A stretch of 64,000 nucleotides of DNA from Breviolum minutum Mf 1.05b.01 (GCA_000507305.1 DF240463.1:55272-119271); one strand, 5' to 3'. Positions 1-12,797 are shown, counted from the stretch's first letter. Notes: generated by a model from the letters alone, not told the origin. Made by a program: numbers and translations.

Positions 1-90
1 GCCCTCCAATAAAAAATTGATGTCTACAGCCCTCTAAGGCCTGCAAGCCATCTAATTCATTCTAATTTCACAGAGTATTTACTCTCCACT

Positions 91-172
91 GGATCCATGT
101 ATGGTATATTTGCCTACATTTAGTTGACTTGTTTATTGTAAACGTAAATATTCCACACATGGATCCTATGGG
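91..172. repeat. Family C palindrome
   Basis: ggatccatgtatggtatatt and its inverted copy ending ttccacacatggatcctatg; typical 85-95 bp palindromic unit of this window. Confidence 0.65.
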
Positions 173-559
173 TTTAAAAAATAAAATGCTCAAATATGCT
201 AAAATGCATCTAGCATATTCTGGCATCATGTAGCGCTCAGAATATGTTCACTCAACTGTTGCATAGCTTTCAGCATTGGTGTCACCTTCCACTGATTCAT
301 AAGGATCAAACCCATCTCGCCAACGCTCACAATAAATCCTGATGAAAAACAAGTCGCTTACCGAGTTCACCTCGGAGAAAAAAGTTCATCCTAATCCTTC
401 TCCCCAAAGACACCAAGCAATAAATATACATAAAAAAAACAGCGTTAAACATATCCATACATGAAGATTTAGTATATGTAGTAGTTATATTATACACAAC
501 AGATATTAAATAGCTCAATAAAAAATCATAAATCATCCACAAATATATCAATTCCAAAA

Positions 560-735
560 ATCCAAGCCCTCCAACAAACCCTACGCCTTTCACCAACTTT
601 GCAAAAGGACCTGCTGCGGTGCTAAGCCAAGGTGCTAGTTGCGGTTCACACCATGCAGCGAGGCTACCTACCATAAAGCCATAGAAGGCCAATACCTCGG
701 GCCGTTGGATCAGTTGGGAACCATGAATACCCAAT
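560..735 (-). CDS. Candidate coding region near window end
   Basis: The open frame contains LIQRPEVLAFYGFMVGSLAA and PQLAPWLSTAAGPFAKLVKG, a coding-like mixture with a possible membrane helix. GT donors inside (ATG/GTAGGTAG) make the exact exon unclear. Confidence 0.33.
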
Positions 736-964
736 GGTTACACCCCTGATGAACATGGAAGGCCTACACCCCGGAAATTTAACAGTTCGCCCCTAAAAAT
801 AGGCAATCCCAAAAGGAAACTCATCTTCCAAGCATCATTTTTCAGGGGCCATGTGAAATTTCTGGGGTGTAATCATGGAGGTTTGGAAGATCATGTTCCT
901 TTCTAAATGGGTGATTTGTAGGTTCCATGTTAATCTTCCAGGGTGTACACTGTACACGAACATA

Positions 965-1073
965 CTGTTGATGGAAGAAATCCGGCTAACAACCTGGATT
1001 TATAAAACACTCTAAATAATGGGAGAAAGTACCCAATCTCAACATGTTAGCAGGATTTCTGAACCATCAACAG
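965..1073. mobile_element. Family A element, TA target
   Basis: The inverted ends CTGTTGATGG and CCATCAACAG are flanked by TA on both sides. The core contains the family words aatccggctaac and gcaggatttct. Non-autonomous, no coding capacity. Confidence 0.75.
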
Positions 1074-2148
1074 TAGCAATGGAATATTCCCATGTTCAAT
1101 TGGAAATACATGTTCAAAGGGTCCATGGGACTGGTATATTTACTTATATTTGGTCGATGTTGTTATGGTAGATTAGTAGGTAAATATACCCGTTTCATGG
1201 ATCCGATTGGGTGAGGTCATTACTCTTCCTCCCAACATTATAATTCAGTATATTCAATGCCTCCAAACGGAAGGCATTTGTTGATGTCTCCAAGTTTAAA
1301 ACTTCCAGGAATTCCACCTGAATCCCAGGATTCGTTGTAGCTCCAGGGTTTTTCTGGGGATCCCCCCCCCGCTTGAGACATCCATGGGAATTTGTTTATG
1401 CTGGAAGAATATTCGTACATTTGGACAACCAAATGACCCCCCCTTCCACGGTTGACAGTCACGGACTCCACCCGTGAACGTTTTGTTTTGTGTTTTTTTT
1501 GTTTTTTGGCGTTTTTTTTGGAGTTTCGGGGAAATTCCCCAAGCTAAAGCTTCATTTAATTTGCAAACATTGCTTTAACGGGGTTTTTACGGTTGCAAGG
1601 GAGACAAGCCAAATGATGACACGTTTGTCTATATCTTACAAGTTGTCGACCTGAATCTGGTGTTGATTGAATTTTGGAGGGGCGTTTTCTCATGGTGAAA
1701 CTCTGTCACACAATTTCCTTGCATCGGTGTTTTTGTTAACCTCCGGGGAATATGATGGATGACAAGGACAAGTCATGATACCAATTCCACAACAAAAAAA
1801 TCCACGGCACGATGAGCTGGAGATTATGGGGGCATCCTTTGATTCAACTGTAGCTCCGGGCTCCCGCAACGGATTCGTATTGATCTGGCTCCCGGCTTGT
1901 GAAGAAACTGTATTGAAATCATGATTCCCTTGTGAGAATGGGCTGTTATACTAAAGATCCATAGTGTGAATCTCGGGAAATTGAATTGAGACAAACAAAG
2001 AAACAAAACAAAACAAATTGTGAAACCACTAACACCTGGAAAACAGCTAAACATAGGTAAACCGTAAACCCATTCACAAAACAGACAACCCAAAACTACG
2101 TGACTCGGCACCAACAAATCTTCCGGAAATTCTTCCATGACCCCGTAC

Positions 2149-2186
2149 CTGCTCACCCACACCGAGTGGCCAGCCACGCATAGTGC
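2149..2186 (-). CDS. Candidate short exon
   Basis: The 38 nt lie between acceptor gtgaaacatatcag and a near-consensus donor GAGCAG/GTACGG. Two frames are open (ALCVAGHSVWVS or TMRGWPLGVGEQ). Confidence 0.42.
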
Positions 2187-3269
2187 CTGATATGTTTCAC
2201 GCTCCATAGCCTCAGATTTTTTCCAGCAATAAATCAGCCGGTCTCCATACAGGAGTCTAATAATGACCCATAGGTCCCATATGGAAATGGTATACCCACA
2301 TTTAGTTGATTTTTATATACTTTTATGCAATACATGAATCCTATGGGTGATAGGGCACGAACCCAAACTTCATGCATTTCACGGGGAAATCCCTCAACAT
2401 GACCAGCAATATTTGCATCAAGATGCATCCCCCTCCCCCAAATAAAATGGTAATGTAATGACCCCTGTCCATACAGGATCCCGTGACAAACAAAAAACGC
2501 AATTCTTATCCTGGACTACTATTTGATCACACCCCTGAAAGTTAACATGGATACTCCCAAACGACCATGTTTCAACAGAGATACATTTTCCAAACCGCCA
2601 TTTAAAGTATCAATGTTAGATTTCAGGGGTGTAAACATAGAATGACGACTAGCAATTTCCATATCTATCTCATAGTAACCTGTTCAAGGGGATGTCACAA
2701 TCAATTTTATACATCATATGACGTTTCCTTTAATCTTACCCATGCTTCAATTCCGAAGATGATCACATCTTGTTTCCAAGAAAACTTTGCGCACTTGGAG
2801 GGAACGTCTTTTTCCAACCATACAAACGTCTTGGATGTGGCGAACTTTGACGTTTTCAAACAAGGTACCCTGCTAAAGGTTTGACATTCACTGAGGTTTA
2901 CAAAGAAAAAACCCACCAAATCTAAAGGTGGCTGAGGGTAGAAGGGACTACCAAAGGCCGGATTTCCAAAAAACCATGAACAATATTTCAGCCTATCCTA
3001 AGCGTCCACGAACGTCTCTGCAAGTAAACCAAGAAGCACCAACCGTTTTTTTGAAATATGAATTTCCCGCCAAGTTGAAAAAACGCGCTAGTGGTCGTGT
3101 CAGAAAATGCTGGATCGTAAAAAATGTGTTTTTACATGTTTTTACTGTGGTGAAATGATGATCTTGAACATGGTGGATTTCTCGGGAATACAAAAGCAGC
3201 CTCAAAATGCGTGACGGATTATGGGTCCATCTTTGGAAAATGCCATGACGCTTGCATTTCTCGCGCGGC

Positions 3270-3305
3270 CTTATTTGCATATGCGTTTTCCGGCTCATGC
3301 GATGG
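3270..3305 (-). CDS. Candidate exon
   Basis: PSHEPENAYANK lies before a GC donor (AATAAG/GCCGCG); the frame continues AAREMQASWHFPKMDP to a stop. A plus frame with several Cys (KCHDACISRAALFAYAF) covers the same bases. Confidence 0.33.
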
Positions 3306-4152
3306 CTTTGCCAAGTGCATGAACGAAATCTTTGTTGCCGTTGGACCAGCGCCATTGCCACATCTGTACTTGCTATGATTGCAACTCAAGAAGACGATGT
3401 ACTTGCGTAGCATCAAACATGTGAGCAAGATCAACACGAGAAGCATCACCAAAGAAACATGCAACATCCGTAAGACACATGTGCAAGTGCAAGACAAAGA
3501 AAAGGTGTCCAAAAACCAAAGTAATTGTGTAGCCCCCGACGTGCGTGTACACATTCAAGGAACGTTAACATTTCCCGATGACATGCCCCCCACCCCCAAA
3601 CCCACTCAAATGCCACGATATGTCGAAGAGTACAATATGTACAATGTTAAAGAAGGGTACAAACCGCTTGCGCGGTTTCCAACCTGCTAGCATAAATTTG
3701 AATACCCTCCAAGGAACTAACATATCCCACTGTTTACGGGAAGGAAACGAAAAATCATCCACTCAAAAGTGCCCGAACTGTAAGGGATAGTTATATGGGA
3801 TACGGATTCCCCAGGAGTGTCTATCCAGGAGTCACCTAAAACTACTCACCTAACGGAAATCCACCGTTTCAAGGTTCCTCAGACTTTAAAGACCATGTCA
3901 TGATGTCAAAGTTGTGGAAAGTTGACCGTTTGTTTTTGTTGTCAGAATGACCATCCCATTCAAAAGAATGCATACCTACCATGCACCAAATTGTTTCAAA
4001 GGTATCTTAAACAAAAACCTTTCCCATAGTGTGTTGTGAGTACTTACCATTTTTCTCTGGGAGAAGTGTCGTTTATGTTGTTTATTCGATTCTTCTAGGG
4101 GGGATTGCCTTTCAGGCAACTTGGTTCGAATGGAAGATCTGAAAACAACGAC

Positions 4153-4188
4153 TCGGCCAAGTAACAGTATAGAGGCTCTGCTGCTGAT
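4153..4188 (-). CDS. Candidate short exon
   Basis: The acceptor gatattgggctgttccag and a GT donor (GGCCGA/GTCGTT) flank 36 nt. The plus strand also shows an acceptor (tgcctttcag) and an open frame, so strand is unsure. Confidence 0.3.
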
Positions 4189-5720
4189 CTGGAACAGCCC
4201 AATATCTAAGCCTCGACCGAAAATTGACCGCTGCCAATCCGGTTGACTTTCCCAAAGAAACAGAATGAATAAATACCATATAGGGATACATGTATCCCTA
4301 GGAATCATGGGATCTCAAAACTGGTGGTCTGGAGATCCCAGAACCCTGCGAAAAACAGGGTCAAACCCCTCCATAGTAGGATCCCATGATTCTTAGGGAT
4401 GGATTATACAAGCTACAATAGATGAAAAAAAACAACGGAAATTCGAAGGGAAATGGCTTGGTTAAAATTCCCATCCCATGGAACATGTGGGAATTCCTTC
4501 ACGACCTTCGAGATGGAGAAAAAACTGCAGGTTTGCCAGTATCTGCAGCCAAGAAACCGATTGAAAACCTCAGGATTTAGCAGGGTTTAGCATGTTTCTG
4601 GCCAAATTAGATAATATTTCACCAACCTAGATTTCCCTGAAATTAGGGGTCTCATTTCCCTTTCTCCGCTACCTTTTGAGGTAAGGTCGTGTGAGGTCGC
4701 TATAATTTGATCAAATGTTTAGCTCTGTCACTGTCTCACAGAAAGATATCCTATTTTTTCATATCATTTGCCGGACCATTCACAATTCACAAGATGAAAC
4801 TGCAACCAAACCACCTTTCAAATTCCTTTTAATGAATGCATGATTTAAAGAGCTGACTCTTTGAAAGCAAAAGCAACAAAAATTCGGGAACTGCCAGTCT
4901 TGCCATGACAGGAAGGACTAGTGACATCTCCAAATGTGATTTTTGAAGATGTTAGAACCATAAGTGTTTCCTGAACATTTCCGCCTCACATGTGCCACGA
5001 TACCAGGTTCATGTTTACTGAGATCTTCAGATGTTTCTGTCTTTCACACTTCATCTCACCAAGAGACAGAATTTACTTAAAATTCTCCCCGAGTAAAAAA
5101 AACAAAGCATCTTTGCACCCATCAATCTTGATCGCTATCTTAAGCCCATAAAACAGGCGATAAACATATCAAGTTTACAAAAGTCACTCAGTGAAGCATT
5201 TTTTTTGTCGTCAGGAGGGCTGGAAGTACCCCCGTAGCTTTTTTAGGATGGCCGTTTTTGGGGAAATGGCAAGACATCGGATGTCCAAAAGTGATGTGAT
5301 TTGTAGTTTTCCAATGACAAATTTGCATCCGCCTTTCGGCACGGAGTTTCGAGAAAATCTACCCACCCATACCCACCCCCAATACAGCCACATGCACTTC
5401 CTTGGGGAGGGGGGAGGGGGTTCGTCAGGGCGGAAAAACGTTGACCAGCAATGATTCCCAAGGACAAAACCATGTAAATTATCTGTCAACATCCACCCTT
5501 TGGTACTCGAACATGGCAATAATGATAGAACATCCGTCAATTGTAGACATAGTCTAGCTGGTGATGTTTCCTAAAAAAAAGATATATATTACTGTATAGG
5601 TGATTTCCATGCCTACTTGTACGTTTGATACTGGAACGATCACAAAACAAAATACTTCAGGAACGCGGGGCAAGCTTGTTATAGCTTGTTGGTTGAGGTG
5701 TGATCTTTCCTATCAAAAAC

Positions 5721-5842
5721 CAGAGCCGAAATGTCAAGTACAGGAACAAGGTCATACCAAAGAATGAAGTCGCTAAGCTGATGATGATCCTCAGTTCCAA
5801 CGCATGTTTCAAACAACCCCCCAAGAGGGAACGTAAGCTCAA
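5721..5842 (-). CDS. Exon, frame ambiguous (membrane or soluble reading)
   Basis: This exon starts six bases after the end of a family B element (ggagggta-tcaag). In phase with the exon at 6.0 kb it reads as a membrane segment (ISLATSFFGMTLFLYLTFRL). One frame over, it reads VELTFPLGGLFETC and LSDFILWYDLVPVLDISAL, also fully open. RNA data are needed to choose. Confidence 0.48.
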
Positions 5843-5847
5843 CTTGA

Positions 5848-5959
5848 TACCCTCCCAAAGTTTAACAGCTCGCCCTTGAAAAGATATCTTCCAAATAGGA
5901 AAGGATCGTCTTCCAACCACCATTTCTCCGGGGCAAGCTGTTAAACTTCGGGGGGGGTA
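5848..5959. mobile_element. Family B element abutting an exon
   Basis: TACCCTCCCAAAGTTTAACAG and its inverted copy at the other end (ctgttaaacttcgggg...gta). It ends six bases from the exon at 5721-5842. Confidence 0.75.
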
Positions 5960-5998
5960 CATTAACCAGCAACAGTCTTAGTGATGCGCGAATTTGAC

Positions 5999-6094
5999 TT
6001 CCAGGGATTCCGAAATCGAAAGAACATCTCTTTCTGGGAGGCGGTGTTTCATGCAATGGCAGCAAGTTTGTAGCACCGGATGGCATTCAAAGTT
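5999..6094 (-). CDS. Cys/His-rich exon
   Basis: NFECHPVLQTCCHCMKHRLP then ERDVLSISESLE, 32 codons, phase 0 at both ends, acceptor ttggtttcgcttctcaag and donor CTGGAA/GTCAAA. The spacing Cys-His, Cys-Cys-His-Cys, His could coordinate zinc. No named family fits. Confidence 0.62.
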
Positions 6095-6152
6095 CTTGAG
6101 AAGCGAAACCAATAGGACCTGGAAAGGAAGATCGTTAATGTAGCATTACAAA

Positions 6153-6249
6153 TACCCTCCGGGGAACCTCAACATATCCCCTCCCAAGGCACTTTTGAAT
6201 ATGATTTTCCTTTCTCCCCAGGTGGGATATGTTAGTTTTTTCGAGGGTA
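6153..6249. mobile_element. Family B element
   Basis: Foldback with ends taccctccggggaacctcaac and gttagttttttcgagggta. Confidence 0.65.
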
Positions 6250-6672
6250 ACCAATGTTCAGAGGATTTAAATTGTTTTCACCCTTTTGGAATGAGTATAC
6301 CTATTCACCATCCATATATGAGTGATGGAAAAGCTCCCGGCACAAGTTGAAATATATAAAAGACCCTGTAAGTTTTATAATTGCCACTTGATTTGGTGTA
6401 AGATTTCTTTTGTCAGCATTCTGAACCCAATTTGTTCCTACACCCCAAACAAAACACGAGAGAGAATAACATCATGAAACCACTTCTCACTTGGCCCACC
6501 AAAACAAACAAGCAACCCAGCGTTCAAGACTAGTAGTTATAAGAAATTGATAGAACTTGAAAGGATTCTCATAAATCCCTCTTAAAAAAGGCAACAAAAG
6601 GCAGTAGTTTCTATGAATCAATCAACTAACTGATTCATCTCCGGATTCCCTTCAATGAACGAAAAGAAACTT

Positions 6673-6778
6673 ATACTCCTTGAAACTAACAGTTCGCACA
6701 TGAAAATGGATGGTTGGGAGACAACTTTCATTTTGGGAAGGCCTATTTTAAGGGATTATGTTAGTTTCAGGGAGGGTA
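6673..6778. mobile_element. Family B element
   Basis: Ends tactccttgaaactaacag and ttagtttcagggagggta; internal gcacatgaaaatggatgg. Confidence 0.65.
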
Positions 6779-6881
6779 AACAATAATATAAAAACACCTT
6801 TCCCCCATCAAGAGTAGATATCATCCCTCCCAACCAAGCGATGACTGAACAACCCCAGCCAGCCCATTTCTTCCAATGGAA

Positions 6882-6985
6882 TACACCCTGAAAAATTAAC
6901 ATGGAACCCAAGAATGGAGGTTTGGAAGATGATTTTCCTTGTCAATTAGGTCTTTCTAGATTCCATGTTAATTTTCCTGGGTGTA
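6882..6985. mobile_element. Family B element
   Basis: Ends tacaccctgaaaaattaaca and gttaattttcctgggtgta, TA at each end. Confidence 0.7.
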
Positions 6986-7095
6986 AAAACAACATTAAAA
7001 AACCAGGGCGCTTTGCAACATCACGCGACTCCAAAAAAGCCTTAGTTCATGTTTTGAAGTTCCAACGGTTCCAACCCGTTGCGAATCGGTCCAAG

Positions 7096-7098
<3 letters not shown>

Positions 7099-7190
<92 letters not shown>

Positions 7191-7218
7191 CACACACACA
7201 CAACACACACACAACAAC

Positions 7219-7260
<42 letters not shown>

Positions 7261-7380
7261 CAACAACAACAACACAACANCGTACGTACGCCGAAACGCC
7301 TAAACGTAACTACGTACGTTACGTAGTTCGTAAGTTTACGTTACGTACCGTACGTCGTACTACGTACGAACGAACTAACT

Positions 7381-7451
<71 letters not shown>

Positions 7452-7489
7452 CGACCACAACGACCACAACAACAACGACCACAACAACC

Positions 7490-7529
<40 letters not shown>

Positions 7530-7568
7530 CCACAACAACAACAACCACAACAACAACAACAACAACAA
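7099..7568. repeat. Compound ACA/CAC microsatellite
   Basis: Two long (ACA)n blocks (7099-7279 and 7381-7568) with CA and GACCACA interruptions, separated by about 100 bp of GTACGTA-like sequence. One N at 7280. The polyGln, polyAsn and polyLeu frames across it are repeat artefacts. Confidence 0.95.
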
Positions 7569-8831
7569 AACGATACCCATTATTATCTATAGACTCATGT
7601 GTTCATGTCGTTGTCGTTATTCTTTGGCCTGTGTCTAAACATTCATGTTACATGTTGTTTTTTGGTCGTAATGATGTGTTTGTTTTTCTTTTGCCAGATT
7701 TTGCCAGGATTGAGAGAAATACAAGAACCTTCGCCATTGCAACACTTACCAAACATCCCAGAGTTTCTGTATGTTTCCAATACAGTTCACGGACAAACTC
7801 CTGTTGATTGCCTGAATCTGATAGTCTCTATTTTTTGTCCCCACTCAAACCCATCGTCTGCGACTCTCCAAAACCCAAGGAACACAATGCAAGAAGAACA
7901 AACAGCCTGGATTTGGGAGCTTCTGCACAGCAGCCAACATGGTAAGATTCGGAAAACCGAGTCCTTTTGGGGGAATTCTATAAGGCTACACAAAATTCGC
8001 TCCACATTTAGGAAATGCATGGGAAATCCAAGCGCTTCCCGTAAGAGTTCAGGCAGTGATTCCAGTCTAAAACCAAGTGTATGGAACATTGATAGTATCG
8101 ATCGATGGAATATTGGAAAATCCTAGAACCTTACAATATCATGAAATGGGAAGAGGCTCTCATCCTCTCCAACGACCTACGCATAGGATCCATGGGACTC
8201 TATTCCCTACGTTTCCTTGATTTGTTTAATGGGTAATATACCATCTGGGTGGTGGTTGAACCAACCCCTTTGAAAAAATATTGGTCAAAATGGGAATCTT
8301 CCCCAGGTAGGGGTGAAAATAAAAAAAAAATGAAACCACCACCTAGCCATACATTGATCCCTTGACTTGCTGTTTTGATGCTTCAAAAGCAATCCTGGAA
8401 AATGTGTGCTGCCACATACCCGGACTCATTTTATGAAATGTTCTTAAAACATGCACCCGCTGCGAGGAAGTAAAAACACACCACCACCATCATTTTCCGG
8501 TAAAAAAAAACATCTGTGGGTTTATAGCCTGTAAAAATGCGTGGTTTCCAAGTCCCCCGAATCTTCTTTTCCATGGGGTTCCCCGCATTTTCAGGGGTAA
8601 AATCTCGCTGTTAGTTTCAGGGAGGGTCCCAGTCATGTCGTTTTTCTTCGAACCAAAAACTCTAATCCGAGAATCCACAGGAAGGCGCCACTGACAAACC
8701 CGAACGTTGGAGTCCACGGAGAACTATATCTGCTACAACCTCAGTAACGTGGAGGGAGGATAGGATTGGATGGTTGGCACCTGTGAGTCCATACTCCCCC
8801 AACGTTCCGAAAAACCCTAAGAACTTCATAA

Positions 8832-8931
8832 CCCATAGGATCCATGGGACTGGTATATTTACCTACATGTACCATAAAAATCAACCATTCATGTAGGTAA
8901 ATATACAATCGTCCCATGGATCCGTAATGGG
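8832..8931. repeat. Family C palindrome
   Basis: cccataggatccatgggact ... cgtcccatggatccgtaatgg with taccataaaaatcaaccattcatgta in the middle; arms nearly perfect. Confidence 0.75.
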
Positions 8932-9945
8932 TAAGGTTAAGTATGTTATAAGGAAATCTATGAGCTAACCCTTGGTTCCAGGGGAACCATGGGAATGTTT
9001 GCCTGGTGAAGATGGGTCAGTCCAAAATCTGGTCCGTTACAATTGTAGGTCACGTCATGGTAAAATACCACGTTGGTTAATTCATAACGAACGGACCGTG
9101 AGAATGGGATTTGCCATATTGGTCCCCCTCACAGGCCCTTACACCCCCAAAATCTAAGATAGATACCAAAAAATTGCCATAGTTGAATGCCGGAGTCAAA
9201 TTTTGGGGCCATCCAGCCGTCAGTTTTGGGATAAAAAACTGTCCAAAAGGCGTGTCTGAAAATGAAAAGCCTTCTAATTTGGTTGGTTTTTTTCGGAAAT
9301 TCACCATTTCTAGGTGATGTTGAAGGAAGATCTATATATGTCAATTTGACAAATCCCCCATCTGGTTCACAAGAGAGCGAACATCTCATACAAAACGGAG
9401 CTGCACCAATATTGAATCTCAGCGATGTTTTGTTAGATGTTCATTACCGGTACTATTTTGGCTATGTTTGATTTAGAACAAGAAGTTGCTTCCTTTGCCC
9501 AAGAAGTATGGTCTCCAGACAACCAAATCCCTGAAAAATCATTAAGGATAAATTTTGGGGCCTCCAAAGCAGCTCCGTTTAAAACAGTGTTCCTTGGAAT
9601 TGTTTAGAGCAACAACGTACGTTACAACGTTGAACAACATCAAGCATCCAGCGAAAAAAACCGGTCATAAATGGTAAGATATATTAGTCTATCAAGACTC
9701 CACTTGGTGGTTCATGGTACTTAGAGACTAGCTAGGAAATTGGGTTAAGTTATTACCCTATTTAATGTAGATGACTTATAGCTATAGTTACTAGAACTAC
9801 CATCAGCCACTCAGTAGTCATTTCGAACCACCGGTTTTTGGAATCTTGTCCAACAGTGCAGCTGGAACTCAACAACCACGAGTTGTAACTGTTGATGGGA
9901 TGGGATGGGATGATCCGAGGAACTGGATTCCTGTTTCTTGTGCGC

Positions 9946-9984
9946 CTGGGCTTGGTGGTGGCTGCTTTTTTTTTGAGGCCCCCG
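9946..9984 (-). CDS. Candidate exon, basic linker
   Basis: The acceptor ttccaccttttcctaacaccacag is excellent and the donor CCCAG/GCGCAC is of the GC type. All three frames are open; products are Lys/Gln/Ser/Pro rich. Coordinates are those of the minimal exon. Confidence 0.42.
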
Positions 9985-10364
9985 CTGTGGTGTTAGGAAA
10001 AGGTGGAACTGTATTGTTGTGGCTCGAATGACAGTATTCACAAGAGCTTGTGATAATTTTTGCTGCTTCATATTGATATTAGTTGTATAACAGTACATGC
10101 AAATGAACAAACGAGTAATTCACAATATAGTACTTTACAGCAATCCAAAGTATTAGTAGCATTCAAAGTACAGTAATTCATCACCATTCTGCATCCCCGA
10201 GTAAAAGCAGCCAGGGAAAATCATCAACATACCGATACCAGTTTCCTGCGGAATGGTTTTTTTGTGTGGCGTACCGAATGCGTCCAGCTATTTTTTGCAG
10301 TTTCCGAGTGGGAAGTTACAAGAGGAATAAGAGAGTTGCCAGCCAGGTATGGGCCCATGTATGG

Positions 10365-10469
10365 TACCCTCCCTGAAACTAACATAGCCCCTGAAAATAG
10401 ACCCTTTGAAAAGGAGATTCCTATTGGAAACCACCATTTTCAGGGGCCATGTTAGTTTCAGGGAGTGTA
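10365..10469. mobile_element. Family B element
   Basis: Ends taccctccctgaaactaaca and gttagtttcagggagtgta, with a second inner inverted pair (gcccctgaaaatag / ttttcaggggcc). Confidence 0.8.
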
Positions 10470-10725
10470 TATTTAAAATTTATCTACATGTACCATACAA
10501 AATCAATCAAATGTATATAAGTATACAAGGATAGCAATGGAGTGTATACTCTTCTAATTGGTAGTTTCCATGCTTGAAAGCGTAAATTCCCAGAGTATTT
10601 TCCAAAGGCCATTTTCGAGTTTATGAAGAGTAGACGTGGAAAGTGTAGAAACAATGGCTCTCAAAAAAAATCTGGATCAAGTGGCGGATACACGGGATCA
10701 TTATCTGTGCCATTACATGGAAGTC

Positions 10726-10826
10726 TAGTTGGTGGTTTCAACCCATTTGAAAAATATTCGTCAAAATGGGTCATTTCCCCAGGTAGGGGTGAAAATTCCA
10801 AAAATATTTGAAACTAAACCACCTAG
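10726..10826. repeat. Family D foldback (TAGTTGGTGGTTTCAACCC)
   Basis: tagttggtggtttcaaccca ... tgaaactaaaccacctag with the core gtcatttccccaggtagggg. Confidence 0.7.
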
Positions 10827-11196
10827 ATTTGTGTTGAATGCTTCACCCCTCACCAACATTCATCACTATCCATCCCCAGCCTCAAAATTCATACCCCCAG
10901 ATCTCCCACGAGAAATCTGTTCCCCTCAGATTCGCAATCTTCCAAAATTCCTCGGAATCTATTTGGTTTATTCCTCCCGTTTTCACCCCCCCTGAAATTG
11001 AACTATACATGTAATAGATACCCAAAACGCAACGATACTTGAAGCCGGAGATACAATTTCAACTAAAACCCATGCTTGTTTCTTCAAGTTTTCCCTATCC
11101 AAACATCAAATTTCACCCGCGCTTCTAATTTAAATCTGGGTTTTAAACGTTTGGAGCTTCCACCCGGGAAGCGAACGGAACCCGGGGGTGAGTGAC

Positions 11197-11276
11197 CCAT
11201 CATCTCCGAGGTGCAAGGCTTTTCTCATCTCTCGGATTTCGGCAGAGACACGATAATCATAGCCTCGCGGCAAGGC
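11197..11276 (-). CDS. Probable exon
   Basis: ALPRGYDYRVSAEIREMRKA then LHLGDD plus GG, after a C-rich acceptor (tgcacccccccgag) and before GATGG/GTCACT. The higher GC content and charged helix (AEIREMRKAL) give a strong coding look. No family recognised. Confidence 0.6.
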
Positions 11277-12009
11277 CTCGGGGGGGTGCATTTCGTGCAG
11301 GTTGGTGGGCCCCTATAGATCCTATAGTTTTCGTCCCCGATTCCTGGGGTTATGAACCCTTGGATCAAATGTGGGTATATATACCAGTCCCATGGATCCA
11401 TCCGGGGATATAGAATCTAGTTGGTGGTTGAACCTCCACCCATCCAAGAAAAAGATGCGCGTTTGTCAAAGTGGCGAGGCTTCATCATCGGGGTGAACAC
11501 TACACACTATTTGAGTTGAGCAACCACCTAGATAGGAATCCACCGTCATATTCTCAGCTGCTGTGTGATTGGGGTGTCCAAACAAAATCACCGAAACGAA
11601 ACGAAAATAGGTCCTTGAGGTTCCATGAAACCATTGAAACCATTCTCAGTTTCAAACTGAGCCATGATCCCTATGGAGTTTATTCTGGGAGTTCTCCCTA
11701 TAAATGGCCTTACAACAAATTTAAATGGGTAACTGGGGTGAAATAACCCCTTTAAGTGGAGTTATGGGCCTCTATACTCCGGTTGGCAAATTGATTGATT
11801 TTAATGTCAATGTTGGGGTGTTAATTGACTAAGTACAGGAAAAAAAACTATTTTTTTAAGTACATTTTTGTACTACAGAATACGGAGTTGTATAATTATC
11901 AGTCAATGCATATTGTCAATTGTAGTAGTATGTGTCTTATATACGTATACATCATCCTACGATCTCTTGGCTCCGACTCATCTGGGTTTTTCTCAGCATA
12001 CAGAATCTC

Positions 12010-12130
12010 TAGAAAGCAACATCTTCTTTGGGCTTTCCAAAGCTGCGCCAAAGAACGTCTGCTCCGCCGAAACACAGCGCAAGGATCCACACAGCTATCA
12101 CCTTGTTTCATGGCCCTTGGGCATCTCTTC
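12010..12130 (-). CDS. Candidate exon region
   Basis: Minus frames give VIAVWILALCFGGADVLWRS followed by FGKPKEDVAF and a stop, or TFFGAALESPKKMLLS after an internal AG. A plus frame is open too. Coding is likely but unresolved. Confidence 0.32.
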
Positions 12131-12554
12131 ATGATCAAACTTAAAAGGCATGATAATTCAGCAAACCGAATCAAAGGCGTTTTAAAGGTTTCTCCTGTTT
12201 GTTTTGACTACCTTTTTGTGTGAGGTTGGTCTTGAGGTTGTGAAAGTGTTTGCCCGCTAGAATGGACGGATATCCCACAAATTTCTACAAAACTTGATGG
12301 ACGGTACATCGATATTCTGTTTTTTTGGATATTAAAGTTACCTGACATCATCAAAAAATTGCTTACTATATATTCAACTATATTTATGACTTTGGATATC
12401 TCTTCTTACACCTGATTTGAAAAGAAACATATAAATCAAAACATCCGCATGTACCAAACAAATCTTTGGCGATGTGATATGTGCTTTTTCAACTGGTCAT
12501 AATTCATGTGTCGACATGATTGTAGCTTCACCACAATGTTGAAACACATATCAT

Positions 12555-12661
12555 ATACCCTCCGGTAAACTAACATAGCCATGGAATATCCCCATGTTTA
12601 ATAGGAAGTACATCTTCAAAGGGTTCATTTTCCATTGCTATGTTAGATCACCGGAGTGTAC
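12555..12661. mobile_element. Family B element
   Basis: Ends taccctccggtaaactaaca and gttagatcaccggagtgta. Confidence 0.7.
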
Positions 12662-12797
12662 ATCATTTTGGTTGAACATGTTGAGCCAACAATTTTTACA
12701 GTAGTGTTTTTTTGTTTCCGTGCGGATTCATTGAGGTCACTTCGTAGACTATGGATATCCTCAACATATATATTTATCACATCGTTTAGAGTTATTT

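Noticed and set aside
1238-1471. 77-codon minus ORF
   Set aside because: The same sequence recurs inverted at 27.0-27.15 kb with frame changes, so it is a dispersed repeat.
6901-7326. Open frame with long Gln and Thr runs, and its polyLeu/polyVal complements
   Set aside because: It is produced by the ACA microsatellite; the non-repeat ends include a family B element.
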